Positions 24,447 to 33,005 of a stretch of 64,000 nt of DNA are shown here, one piece after another (positions within the stretch are counted from its first letter, which is position 1; every line of letters begins with the position of its first letter). The notes under the pieces were generated by a model, which was given only the letters and a program-made list of their open reading frames with translations, made no database searches and was not told where the DNA came from. Position numbers and translations under genes: made by a program. Source of the DNA: Aeromicrobium panaciterrae. GTDB taxonomy: Bacteria > Actinomycetota > Actinomycetes > Propionibacteriales > Nocardioidaceae. The stretch lies in NCBI RefSeq assembly GCF_031457275.1, contig NZ_JAVDWH010000001.1, positions 62,001 through 126,000 on the forward strand, written 5' to 3'.

Positions 24447-27110
24447 ATGTCCGTTGTGCTGGTGCTGGGACTGTTGATGAATGCGATCATCTTGCCGATC
24501 GCAGGCAAGCGAGTCTTCTTTCTCTTCAAGCTGATCACCAGCGGCCAGCCCGCACCTGATCGCGTCGAGGGCGTGACCAGTCGCATCGGCTCGTCGATCA
24601 AGACGCAGGTCGTCGAGGTCTTCGGCCAGAAGAAGCTCCTCAAGTGGTCCATCCCCGGAGCCGCGCACTTCTTCGTCTTCTGGGCGTTCCTGATCCTTGC
24701 GACGGTCTACCTCGAGGCCTACGGATCGCTGTTCAAGCCCGGCTTCGCCATCCCGCTCGTCGGCAGGTGGGACGGACTCGGCTTCCTGCAGGACTTCATC
24801 GCCGTCATGGCGCTCGTCGGCCTCGCCACGTTCGCCATCATCCGCATCAAGAACGCCCCGTCGCGTCTGGGTCGCAAGTCACGCTTCTCGTACTCGCACC
24901 TCGGCGGCGCCTGGATCGTCCTCGGGATGATCGTCCTCGTCGTCGCCTCGATGCTGATGTTCCGCGGAGCGGGCGTCAATACCGGTCAGTTCCCGTACGG
25001 CAAGGGCGCATTCGCCTCGCACATCGTCGGTGGCTGGCTCGATGGCTTCAGCGAGCACACCAACGAGGTCCTCGAGCACGTCGGCCTGCTGCTCCACATC
25101 GGCATCATGCTGGTGTTCCTGATCCAGGTGCTCAACTCCAAGCACCTCCACATCTTCCTGGCGCCGCTCAACGTGCTGTTCAGCCGTCGCCCCAACGCTC
25201 TCGGCTCGATCAAGCCGATCATGATCAACGGCAAGCCCCTCGATCCGGAGACGATGGAAGACCTCGAAGAAGAAGACTTCGAGAAGCTCGGTGTCGGCAA
25301 GGTCGAAGACTTCAGCTGGAAGGGCATGCTCGACTTCGCGACCTGTACCGAGTGCGGTCGTTGTCAGAGTCAGTGCCCTGCATGGAACACCGAGAAGCCA
25401 CTGAGCCCCAAGCTCCTGATCATGGGTCTGCGCGATCACGCATTCGCCAAGGCGCCCTACACGCTGGCCAAGGATGACGCCGCCCGCGAAGCGTTGCCCG
25501 ACAAGGTCAAGGCCGAAGGCGAGCGCGCACTGGTCGGACCGACCGAAGGCGATGCGTGGCACCCGACGGGTGGCGCGGTCATCGACCCCGACGTCCTGTG
25601 GTCCTGCGTCTCCTGTGGTGCCTGCGTTGAGCAGTGCCCCGTCGACATCGAGCACGTCGATCACATCATGGACATGCGCCGCTACCAGGTCATCGTCGAG
25701 TCGAATTTCCCCGCCGAGCTGACCAACATCTTCAAGGGCCTCGAGCGCAAGGGCAACCCGTGGGGCATGGATCCCAAGGGTCGTATGGACTGGGCCAAGA
25801 ACCTCGACTTCGAGGTCAAGCAGGTCGGCGTCGATGTCGAAGACCTCGACGAAGTCGACTGGCTGTTCTGGGTCGGCTGCGCCGGCGCTTACGAGGACCG
25901 TGCCAAGAAGACGACGCAGGCTGTCGCCGAGCTGCTCGACATGGCCGGAGTGACCTTCGCGGTCCTCGGCGATGGCGAGACCTGCACGGGTGACCCCGCC
26001 CGTCGTGCCGGTAACGAGATGGTGTTCCAGCAGCTGGCAATGCAGAACGCTGAGGTGTTCAAGGAGACCAAGGTCAAGAAGGTTGTCTCCACCTGCGCCC
26101 ACTGCTTCAACACGCTCAAGAACGAGTACGCCGAGTTTGGCGTCGAGCTCGAGGTCGTGCACCACACACAGTTGCTCAACCGCCTCGTACGCGAAGGCAA
26201 GCTGACCCCGCTGGCACCCGACGCGGAGACCGAGAAGAAGAAGATCACCTACCACGACCCCTGCTTCATCGGTCGTCACAACAAGGTCTACGAACCCCCG
26301 CGCGAGCTCCTCAGCGTCATCCCCGGAGCCGAGTTCACCGAGATGCCCCGCAACTCGGAGAAGTCGTTCTGCTGTGGCGCCGGTGGTGCCCAGATGTGGA
26401 TGGAAGAGACCATCGGTTCGCGCATCAACGTCAACCGTACGAAGGAAGCCGTCGCAACGGGCGCCGACCAGATCGCGGTTGCCTGCCCGTTCTGCCGCGT
26501 CATGCTGTCGGACGGCCTGACCGCTGAACAGAGCGAGGGCAATGCTCGCGAAGACGTCGAGGTCCTCGATGTCGCGCAGATGCTGCTCGCCGGTGTGAAG
26601 CGCGCACCGGCCAAGGTCGCCAAGCCGAGCCAGGCCGACGACGCAGCTGTCGTCGCCGAAGCGGAAGCCGCTACGGCTGCCGCCGTGGTCGAGGAAGCCG
26701 CACCTGCTGCCGAGGCTGTTGAGGAAGCCCCTGCGGTCCCCGACGTACCTGCCGGCGACAAGGAAGAAGCCGCCTGGGACAACGTGGGTGCCGTCAACGC
26801 CGACGCCGCTCCTGCTGCCGAAGCTCCGGTCGAGGCCGAGCCTGAGCCTGTTGCCGAGCCCGAAGCCACGGCCACAAGCGATGTCCCTGACGAGATCGTC
26901 GCTGTTGAGGATGCGCCGGCGGCCGAGGTCGTGTCGGAAGACGCGGCTACGCTGAGCGATGCGAACCCCAGCGGTGCAGAACTCAGCGAGACGGCTACCC
27001 ACGCCGCTGACGTCGATACCCACGCCCAGGTGACCGATGAGGACGCCGTCGAGGAATGGGTCGAAGAGGGCGGTACGCAGACGGACAAGGACGACGAGAC
27101 GAAACCCTGA
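24447..27110 (+). CDS. Membrane-bound heterodisulfide-reductase-like Fe-S oxidoreductase with acidic C-terminal tail
   Basis: 887 residues. About six N-terminal membrane helices (1-260) resemble a NarI/HdrE-type heme or quinone module. They are followed by two [4Fe-4S] motifs: CTECGRCQSQCP near residue 299 and CVSCGACVEQCP near 386. Two CCG domains (HCFNTL..., SFCCGAGGAQMW) then follow, as in HdrB/GlpC. Homologues in actinobacteria are thought to pass electrons from acyl-CoA dehydrogenase/ETF to menaquinone. The final 170 residues (from about 717) are an Ala/Glu/Asp-rich, probably disordered tail not needed for catalysis. TAGGAG precedes the ATG. Confidence 0.88.
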   Translation: MSVVLVLGLLMNAIILPIAGKRVFFLFKLITSGQPAPDRVEGVTSRIGSSIKTQVVEVFGQKKLLKWSIPGAAHFFVFWAFLILATVYLEAYGSLFKPGFAIPLVGRWDGLGFLQDFIAVMALVGLATFAIIRIKNAPSRLGRKSRFSYSHLGGAWIVLGMIVLVVASMLMFRGAGVNTGQFPYGKGAFASHIVGGWLDGFSEHTNEVLEHVGLLLHIGIMLVFLIQVLNSKHLHIFLAPLNVLFSRRPNALGSIKPIMINGKPLDPETMEDLEEEDFEKLGVGKVEDFSWKGMLDFATCTECGRCQSQCPAWNTEKPLSPKLLIMGLRDHAFAKAPYTLAKDDAAREALPDKVKAEGERALVGPTEGDAWHPTGGAVIDPDVLWSCVSCGACVEQCPVDIEHVDHIMDMRRYQVIVESNFPAELTNIFKGLERKGNPWGMDPKGRMDWAKNLDFEVKQVGVDVEDLDEVDWLFWVGCAGAYEDRAKKTTQAVAELLDMAGVTFAVLGDGETCTGDPARRAGNEMVFQQLAMQNAEVFKETKVKKVVSTCAHCFNTLKNEYAEFGVELEVVHHTQLLNRLVREGKLTPLAPDAETEKKKITYHDPCFIGRHNKVYEPPRELLSVIPGAEFTEMPRNSEKSFCCGAGGAQMWMEETIGSRINVNRTKEAVATGADQIAVACPFCRVMLSDGLTAEQSEGNAREDVEVLDVAQMLLAGVKRAPAKVAKPSQADDAAVVAEAEAATAAAVVEEAAPAAEAVEEAPAVPDVPAGDKEEAAWDNVGAVNADAAPAAEAPVEAEPEPVAEPEATATSDVPDEIVAVEDAPAAEVVSEDAATLSDANPSGAELSETATHAADVDTHAQVTDEDAVEEWVEEGGTQTDKDDETKP

Positions 27111-27115
27111 GTCGT

Positions 27116-27189
27116 GCGGACGTAGTTCAATTGCAGAACGTCGGCCTTCCTGGTCGAAGACGTTGGTTCAAATCCAGCCGTCCGCTCCA
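27116..27189 (+). tRNA. tRNA-Gly (anticodon TCC), atypical loops
   Basis: Folds as a 74-base cloverleaf with the CCA end encoded. The acceptor stem is GCGGACG/CGTCCGC with U73; the D arm is GTTC/GAAC; the anticodon stem is TCGGC/GTCGA with loop CTTCCTG; the variable region has four bases; the T arm is GTTGG-TTCAAAT-CCAGC. Glycine identity elements (G1-C72, C2-G71, G3-C70, U73, C35, C36) are present. It is atypical because position 37 is T and 38 is G, and the usual G18 is T. It may be a functional minor isoacceptor, a tRNA with a non-translational role, or a decaying copy. Confidence 0.7.
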
Positions 27190-27198
27190 CATTCTCAA

Positions 27199-27229
27199 AC
27201 GGGTCCAGCACATGCTGGGCCCGTTTTTG
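27199..27229 (+). terminator. Intrinsic terminator after the tRNA gene
   Basis: ACGGG-T-CCAGC pairs with GCTGG-G-CCCGT (one T-G wobble, four-base loop), followed by a T run. This is a classical Rho-independent terminator ten bases after the tRNA CCA end, showing the gene is a defined transcription unit. Confidence 0.85.
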
Positions 27230-27256
27230 TCTGCCCTGGCAGGGATTTGACGGTCG

Positions 27257-27309
27257 TGACATCACTTTGACTTGATTCTGACGCCAGAGTGGTGTCATAG
27301 TGGTGTCAT
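27257..27309 (+). promoter_or_regulatory. Operator array before the RHH-protein gene
   Basis: Two perfect tandem copies of AGTGGTGTCAT (27288-27298 and 27299-27309), the second running into the ATG start at 27308, plus an inverted near-copy TGACATCACT at 27257-27266. Repeats inside and around the start site are typical of autoregulating ribbon-helix-helix repressors. Confidence 0.6.
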
Positions 27310-27775
27310 GAACCTTTCACAGTACGTCGACGAGATCCACCAGGCGATGCTCGTCGCCGCCGAGAACGGCGGAGAAGACACCAAGTCACTGGAGTCGACC
27401 GCACGCCTGGTCCTGCTCGACGCCCTGTCGGCAGCGGCGAGTGAGATCACCAGCGAACTCGCCCCGGGCTCGGTCGACGTACGTCTGCGCGGACGCGATC
27501 CCGAGTTCGTCGTGACACCGGCACCGAGCAGCGAGTCCTTCGAGGACGCCCTGCCGGCTGCACCCGTTGCCCCCGAAGCAACCGACGACACCAGCACAAC
27601 TCGTACGACACTCCGCCTCCCCGATCAGCTCAAGGGCCGCGTCGAAGAGGCAGCCAACCGTGAAGGCCTCTCGGTCAACACCTGGCTGGTTCGCGCCATC
27701 TCGGGCGCGCTTGAGCCAACCAGGCGTACGACCACCATCACGGGCGGCAACCGACTCAGCGGGTGGGTCAACTGA
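27308..27775 (+). CDS. Ribbon-helix-helix (HicB-antitoxin-like) regulator
   Basis: 155 residues. The N-terminal half (1-60) is an acidic helical domain; a disordered Pro/Ala/Thr linker follows, then a C-terminal RHH domain (TTLRLPDQLKGRVEEAANRE, then GLSVNTWLVRAISGAL), as in HicB- or Arc-type DNA-binding proteins. No toxin gene (HicA) is next to it; instead DUF4097 and ABC transporter genes follow, the first starting 29 bases downstream. It probably represses this operon through the tandem repeats that run into its own start codon. Confidence 0.75.
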   Translation: MNLSQYVDEIHQAMLVAAENGGEDTKSLESTARLVLLDALSAAASEITSELAPGSVDVRLRGRDPEFVVTPAPSSESFEDALPAAPVAPEATDDTSTTRTTLRLPDQLKGRVEEAANREGLSVNTWLVRAISGALEPTRRTTTITGGNRLSGWVN

Positions 27776-27804
27776 TGTCCACCCTCAACCTTCAGGAGAA
27801 CACC

Positions 27805-28668
27805 ATGAGCACCTTCCCAACACCTGAGCCGATCGACGTCACGATCGACGTCGCCGTCGGCAACGCGACCTTCATCGCGAGCGACCGCACCGACACGGTT
27901 GTCGACGTCCGACCGACCAACCCGGCCAACAAGTCCGACGTCAAGGCTGCCGAGGAGACTCGGGTCGAGTTCGCCAACGGCAAGCTCGAGGTCCATGCCC
28001 CGAAGGGCTGGAAGCACTACGCCTCGTTCAAGGGCAACTCGAACTCGATCACCGTCACAATCGAGCTGCCGACTGGCTCAACCCTTCATGGCGATTCGGC
28101 GATGGGCAACTTCGTCGCTGAGGGCAAGCTCGGCAACGTCCGCCTCAAGACCGCGATGGGCAATATCGAGCTCGACCGCACCGCGGCTCTCGTCGCACGC
28201 TCCTCTTTCGGCAACATCACGGTCGAGGACGCCGACGGACCCGCAGAGATTCACACCTCGTCGGGTGACCTCACCATCCGCAAGGTGGCAGGCAAGACTC
28301 AGGTCAAGAACTCCAACGGCACCACGAAACTCGGTCAGATCGGTGGCGACCTTCACGTACGTTCGTCGAACGGCGACATCACGATCGACAGCGCCGACGC
28401 GTCCGTCGACGCCAAGACCGCGAACGGCACGATCCACGCCGCCAACGTCGCCCGCGGCACGGTCACCCTCGCGACAGCAGCGGGTGATCTCGAGGTCGGC
28501 ATCCGCGAAGGCACGGCAGCTTGGCTCGATGTCAGCTCGTCCTTCGGCAACGTCAACAACACGATGGCGGCCACCGACGGGCCTCCCCCATCCGGCGACA
28601 CCGTCGAAGTGCGCGGCCGTACGTCGTTCGGTGACATCACGATCCGCCGCTCCGCGGCCTCGGCGTGA
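27805..28668 (+). CDS. DUF4097 beta-helix-like protein
   Basis: 287 residues, no signal peptide. A repetitive beta pattern runs through the chain (AMGNIELD, SFGNITVED, SSGDLTIRK, SNGDITIDS, SFGDITIRR), each turn ending in a GD/GN-I-T-I strand, typical of DUF4097 stacked beta-strands. AGGAG precedes the ATG. In other bacteria DUF4097 proteins are associated with envelope sensing, but this one lacks a membrane anchor and sits between an RHH regulator and an ABC transporter. The function is unknown. Confidence 0.75.
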   Translation: MSTFPTPEPIDVTIDVAVGNATFIASDRTDTVVDVRPTNPANKSDVKAAEETRVEFANGKLEVHAPKGWKHYASFKGNSNSITVTIELPTGSTLHGDSAMGNFVAEGKLGNVRLKTAMGNIELDRTAALVARSSFGNITVEDADGPAEIHTSSGDLTIRKVAGKTQVKNSNGTTKLGQIGGDLHVRSSNGDITIDSADASVDAKTANGTIHAANVARGTVTLATAAGDLEVGIREGTAAWLDVSSSFGNVNNTMAATDGPPPSGDTVEVRGRTSFGDITIRRSAASA

Positions 28669-28679
28669 GAGGAATGACC

Positions 28680-29615
28680 ATGTCTGCCATCAGCACCACA
28701 GACCTGCGCAAGTCGTACGGCGACAAGCTCGTCCTCGACGGCATCGATCTTGAGGTTGAGGAGGGCACCGTATTCGCCCTCCTCGGGCCCAACGGTGCCG
28801 GCAAGACGACCGCCGTCCAGATCCTGTCGACGCTCATCAACGCCGACGGTGGGTCCGCCTCGGTAGGCGGCCATGATGTCGCCGCCGATCCCAATGGCGT
28901 ACGAGGGGTGATCGGCGTGACCGGTCAGTTCTCAGCCGTCGACAACTTGCTGACGGGCGAAGAGAACCTGCGACTGATGACCGATCTGCGCCACCTCGGC
29001 AAGGACGCGGGCACTGAGCGGATCGCCGAGCTGCTTGGGCAGTTTGACCTTGTCGAGGCAGGAGCAAAGCACCTCGCGACCTACTCCGGTGGCATGAAGC
29101 GCCGCCTCGACCTGGCCATGACCTTGGTCGGCAGCCCGAAAATCATCTTCCTGGACGAGCCGACGACCGGTCTCGACCCACGCAGCCGCCACACCATGTG
29201 GCAGATCGTGCGCAAGCTGGTGTCGGAGGGCGTGACGATCTTCCTCACGACTCAGTACCTCGACGAGGCTGACGAGCTCGCAGACCGTATTGCCCTGCTC
29301 GACGGCGGCAAGATCGTCGCCGAAGGTACGCCGGCTGAGCTCAAGCGGCTCATCCCCGGCGGCCACGTCACGCTCCAGTTCGCTGACGCCGATGCTCTGA
29401 GCTCGGCTGGCAACGCGCTCAACGCAGCGACCTCCGACGCTGATGCCCTGACTCTCGATGTCGAAAGCGATGGCAGCGTTCGATCGCTGCGGTCGATCCT
29501 CGATCAGCTCGACGAGACAGGCGTGGAGGTCGAGAACCTCACGATCAACACCCCCGATCTCGACGATGTCTTCTTTGCCCTGACGGGCTCCGCACCGAAA
29601 GGCGAACAGTCATGA
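28680..29615 (+). CDS. ABC transporter ATPase, DrrA (daunorubicin-resistance) type
   Basis: 311 residues from the second of two close ATGs, with AGAGGA upstream. Walker A GPNGAGKTT, signature YSGGMKRRLDLAM, Walker B IIFLDEPTTGLDPRSR. The C-terminal part (230-311) contains the extension typical of DrrA-type ATPases. The stop overlaps the permease ATG by four bases. Together with the permease it would export an amphipathic compound or move lipids; the substrate is unknown. Confidence 0.9.
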   Translation: MSAISTTDLRKSYGDKLVLDGIDLEVEEGTVFALLGPNGAGKTTAVQILSTLINADGGSASVGGHDVAADPNGVRGVIGVTGQFSAVDNLLTGEENLRLMTDLRHLGKDAGTERIAELLGQFDLVEAGAKHLATYSGGMKRRLDLAMTLVGSPKIIFLDEPTTGLDPRSRHTMWQIVRKLVSEGVTIFLTTQYLDEADELADRIALLDGGKIVAEGTPAELKRLIPGGHVTLQFADADALSSAGNALNAATSDADALTLDVESDGSVRSLRSILDQLDETGVEVENLTINTPDLDDVFFALTGSAPKGEQS

Positions 29616-30400
29616 GCACGATCACTCACACCCTTGTTGATTCACGCACGATGTTGCGTCGCAACCTGTTGCACGCCAAGCGCTATCCGTCATTGACGCT
29701 GATCGTCGCGGCGCTTCCGATCGTCTTCCTGCTGCTGTTCGTCTTCGTCCTCGGTGACACCTTGGGTGCGGGTCTCGGCGGTGGCGGCGGTCGGGGCGAC
29801 TACCTCAAGTACGTGATCCCCGGCATCTTGGTCATGGGTATCGCCGGAGGAGCGCAGGGCACCGCGATCTCGGTCGCGATGGACAAGACCGAAGGCATCA
29901 TCGCGCGGTTCCGCACCATGGCAATCTCGCGAGCTGCTGTCCTCACAGGACACGTACTCGGCAGCCTGATCCAGACCGCAATCGGCATCATGGTTGTCGT
30001 CGCCGTCGCGCTTGCAATCGGCTTCCGCCCCAGCGCCAACCCGATGGAATGGCTCGGTGCGATCGGCATGCTTGCGCTGATCACCTTCGCGCTGACCTGG
30101 CTTTCGGTCGCGATGGGCATGTGGTGCAAGACGGTCGAGGGCGCAAGCAACCTGCCGATGCCGCTGATGCTGCTGCCGTTCTTCGGCAGCGGATTCGCAC
30201 CCACCGAGGGGATGCCTGCCGGTGTGCGCTGGTTCTCCGAAAACCAGCCGTTCACGCCGATGATCGAGACCCTTCGCGGCCTCCTGACAGGCACACCGAT
30301 CGGCAATGACTGGATCTACGCCATCGGCTGGTGCCTCGTCATCGCGGCGATCGGATACGCCTGGGCGCTCAAGTCCTACAGCAAGGACCACACAAGTTAG
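29612..30400 (+). CDS. ABC-2 type transporter permease (DrrB type)
   Basis: 262 residues with six predicted membrane helices, beginning with an amphipathic N-terminus (DSRTMLRRNLLHAKRYPSLT). The C-terminal loop FGSGFAPTEGMPAGVRWFSENQPFTPMIE is the conserved ABC-2 segment. It pairs with the preceding ATPase. The operon as a whole (RHH regulator, DUF4097, DrrA-like, DrrB-like) suggests a stimulus-controlled exporter. Confidence 0.9.
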   Translation: MSTITHTLVDSRTMLRRNLLHAKRYPSLTLIVAALPIVFLLLFVFVLGDTLGAGLGGGGGRGDYLKYVIPGILVMGIAGGAQGTAISVAMDKTEGIIARFRTMAISRAAVLTGHVLGSLIQTAIGIMVVVAVALAIGFRPSANPMEWLGAIGMLALITFALTWLSVAMGMWCKTVEGASNLPMPLMLLPFFGSGFAPTEGMPAGVRWFSENQPFTPMIETLRGLLTGTPIGNDWIYAIGWCLVIAAIGYAWALKSYSKDHTS

Positions 30401-30409
30401 CCTGCGTTC

Positions 30410-30784
30410 ATGACCAGGTGTCCGTGCCTCAGCGGGCTCACGTACGACGACTGTTGCGGGCGGCTGCACTCCGGTGCAGCCGCTGCTCAGTCGGCTGAGC
30501 AACTCATGCGATCGCGATTCAGCGCCTTCGCCGTCGGCGATCCCGACTACCTGCTCGCCAGCTGGCATCCGAGCACTCGCCCGGCCGAGCTGGAGCTCGA
30601 CGCAGACCGGCGTTGGTATCGGCTCGACATCATCGCCACCAGCGGCGGAACGCCCTTTGAGACAACCGGCGTCGTGGAGTTCGAGGCGTACTACCGCTCA
30701 CCACAAGGAGCTGGCAGCCAGCACGAGGTCAGCCGCTTCGTCCGCGAGAACGGTGCCTGGTTGTACGTCGACGGCACTCGCTAG
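30410..30784 (+). CDS. YchJ/UPF0225-family SEC-C protein
   Basis: 124 residues. The N-terminal SEC-C-like zinc motif [17 protein letters not shown] is followed by the YchJ NTF2-like core with [22 protein letters not shown] and VEFEAYYRS. It is the usual family length. The role in the cell is unknown, though SEC-C motifs bind zinc and often mediate protein contacts. Its TAG lies in a CTAG shared with the stop codon of hutI on the opposite strand. Confidence 0.85.
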   Translation: MTRCPCLSGLTYDDCCGRLHSGAAAAQSAEQLMRSRFSAFAVGDPDYLLASWHPSTRPAELELDADRRWYRLDIIATSGGTPFETTGVVEFEAYYRSPQGAGSQHEVSRFVRENGAWLYVDGTR

Positions 30785-31899
30785 CCAACGACGAGCGGGA
30801 CACCTGGGCGGTAGGCCAGGTGCACGTACGACGGGGCGTTGAGCACGGCGAAGTCCGCCTTCGCACCAACTCCCAGATGTCCGACATCGTCGAGGCGCAA
30901 CGATGCGGCGCCACCCTTGGTCGCCGACCAAAGCGCCTCACGCGGGCTCATGCCCATGTCGCGCACAGCGACGGCAATGCAGAACGGCATCGACGACGTG
31001 TAGGAGCTGCCCGGATTGCAGTCCGTCGCGAGCGCCACCGTCACGCCCGCGTCGAGGAGTCGGCGGGCATCCGGATAGGGCTGCCGAGTCGAGAACTCCA
31101 CGCCGGGCAACAACCCCAGAACGATGCCTGAGTCGACCGCGGCAGCAATGTCTGCATCGGAGAGGAAGGTGCAATGGTCGGCCGCCGCACCAAGCTCTGC
31201 CGCAAGCTGCACACCGGGGCCCAGGCCGAGCTGGTTGGCGTGGATCCGAGGCAGCAGTCCCGCAGCGATGCCGGCCTCGAGCACGGCGCGTGACTCATCG
31301 GCACCGAATGCGCCGTCCTCACAGAACACGTCGATCCAGCGCGCGTACGGGGCGCACCGCTCGAGCATTTCGCCAGTCACCAGCGCGACGTACGCCGCGA
31401 TCTCCGTCTCGGCGGGCACCACATGCGCTCCGAGGAACGTCGTGTGCTCGGTGAACTGCTGCGCGATCGCCAGGGATCGTGCCTCGTCGTGAGTCGTCAG
31501 CCCGTAGCCGCTCTTGATCTCGACCGTCGTCGTGCCCTGCGCTCGCATCTCGGCGAGATGTCGCGCGACGTTGGCGGCGAGCTGCTCGTCGGTGGCGGCC
31601 CTGGTCGCGGCGACAGTCGTCCGGATACCGCCGGCTTCGTAGGCCTGACCGGTCATCCGCGCCTCGAACTCCGCGGATCGATCGCCGGCGAACACCAGGT
31701 GGGTGTGCGAGTCGACGAATCCAGGGATGACGGCTGCTCCCCCGACATCGCGTACGGCATCCGCTGCTGGGGCCTCGTTGCGCTGGCCGAACCAGGCGAC
31801 TGTGCCACCGTCGACGATGAAGGCAGCGTCGTTCAGGAGCGGGCGCTCGTCATCCCAGGTCACGAGCTCGCCGATGTTGGTGACCAACAGGGTGCTCAT
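30781..31899 (-). CDS. hutI: Imidazolonepropionase
   Basis: 372 residues. The amidohydrolase metal motif [12 protein letters not shown] is at 60-70, and further conserved segments are [12 protein letters not shown] and ATDCNPGSS. It hydrolyses 4-imidazolone-5-propionate to N-formimidoyl-L-glutamate in the histidine pathway. The ATG at 31899 overlaps the stop of hutF by four bases. It is the last gene of the hut operon. The family assignment is firm. Confidence 0.93.
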   Translation of the reverse strand: MSTLLVTNIGELVTWDDERPLLNDAAFIVDGGTVAWFGQRNEAPAADAVRDVGGAAVIPGFVDSHTHLVFAGDRSAEFEARMTGQAYEAGGIRTTVAATRAATDEQLAANVARHLAEMRAQGTTTVEIKSGYGLTTHDEARSLAIAQQFTEHTTFLGAHVVPAETEIAAYVALVTGEMLERCAPYARWIDVFCEDGAFGADESRAVLEAGIAAGLLPRIHANQLGLGPGVQLAAELGAAADHCTFLSDADIAAAVDSGIVLGLLPGVEFSTRQPYPDARRLLDAGVTVALATDCNPGSSYTSSMPFCIAVAVRDMGMSPREALWSATKGGAASLRLDDVGHLGVGAKADFAVLNAPSYVHLAYRPGVPLVVG

Positions 31900-33005
31900 A
31901 CGCGGTCCCAGCACGCGTCGATCGCCGATTCGAGCAGATCGGCGATGTCGGTCGGGTCTCCCTCGACGTCTGCGGCCGTGGCAGCCCACAGGAGTTCCTC
32001 GGCGCCGGCCGTACGAATCGTGTCGGCGATCTCGATCGTGTCGGGTACGACGAAGCCCAGCGACTCATGTCCCGTGGTCGTCGCCGCGAGCCACAGTTGA
32101 TCAGCGGTCCATGCACCGCGTATGCCAGTCGACAGCCGTTCGTGCATCTCGACGGCACGAGCCTCGGCGAACATGTCGATCACGGTATTGCTGTCGGAGC
32201 CAAGTGTCAGCCTCGCGCCAGCATCGCGCAGCGCGACGCTGGGGCCGATGCCATCGGCGAGCTCCGCCTCGGTGGTCGGGCAGAAGCACACGTATGAATG
32301 TGCCGTGCCGAGCATCACGACGTCGTCAGTGGTGAGGTGAGTGGCGTGGACGGCGGTCGTGCGCGGAGTCCAGACACCAGCTTCGGCGAGCAGGGCGACC
32401 GGCGTCATGCCTGTGGCGGCGATGCACTCGGCGTTCTCGGCGGGTTGCTCGGACACGTGCACATGCAGGGGTGCGTCCGACATGGCGGCGGCGACGGTCG
32501 CGAGCTGGTCGCGGGGAACCGCGCGTACGGAGTGGATCGCTGATCCGATCACCACGTCGTCCTCGCCGGCGTACTTGCTGGCCAGCGACTCGACCCGAGT
32601 CGCCCACGCATCGGCGGTGCCGTCGGTGAATCGGCGCTGGACACCTTCCGGCGCTTTGCCAAAGCCGGCCGCGAGGTAGCACGTGTCGAGCAGGGTGATC
32701 CGTATGTCGGCCTCTCGCGCTGCAGCGATCAGCGCCTCCCCCATCGCATTGGGCTCGTCGTACGGCCTGCCGTTGGGCTGGTGGTGGACGTAGTGAAACT
32801 CTCCGACGCTACGAATCCCGGCGAGGTTCATCTCGCAGTACGTCGCCCGCGCCAGCTCGAACAGCAGGTCCGGGTCGAGCACCCCGGCCAGCGCGTACAT
32901 CTGATCGCGCCAGCTCCAGAAGCTGTCGGCCCCCGTCACGCGCCCACGCAACGCGCGATGGAACGCGTGGCTGTGGCAGTTCGCGAATGCGGGGACTGCT
33001 GTCAC
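31896..33005 (-). CDS. hutF: Formimidoylglutamate deiminase
   Basis: 369 residues, amidohydrolase superfamily. The N-terminal metal site [13 protein letters not shown], plus [16 protein letters not shown] and [11 protein letters not shown] are HutF hallmarks. It converts N-formimidoylglutamate to N-formylglutamate plus ammonia, which shows this operon uses the HutF route. It is four-base coupled to the upstream amidohydrolase gene and to hutI downstream. Confidence 0.92.
   Translation of the reverse strand: MTAVPAFANCHSHAFHRALRGRVTGADSFWSWRDQMYALAGVLDPDLLFELARATYCEMNLAGIRSVGEFHYVHHQPNGRPYDEPNAMGEALIAAAREADIRITLLDTCYLAAGFGKAPEGVQRRFTDGTADAWATRVESLASKYAGEDDVVIGSAIHSVRAVPRDQLATVAAAMSDAPLHVHVSEQPAENAECIAATGMTPVALLAEAGVWTPRTTAVHATHLTTDDVVMLGTAHSYVCFCPTTEAELADGIGPSVALRDAGARLTLGSDSNTVIDMFAEARAVEMHERLSTGIRGAWTADQLWLAATTTGHESLGFVVPDTIEIADTIRTAGAEELLWAATAADVEGDPTDIADLLESAIDACWDRV

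Noticed and set aside
24879..27023. A 714-codon open frame antisense to the Fe-S oxidoreductase gene
   Set aside because: High-GC codon bias keeps the opposite frame open. The protein shows no domain, and the sense strand has unmistakable Fe-S motifs and a ribosome site.
27272..27307. Longer N-terminus for the RHH protein
   Set aside because: The added codons translate the operator repeats themselves; the ATG at 27308 gives a natural start.
27308..27775. HicAB toxin-antitoxin system
   Set aside because: Only the HicB-like RHH part is present; no HicA toxin frame is found on either side.
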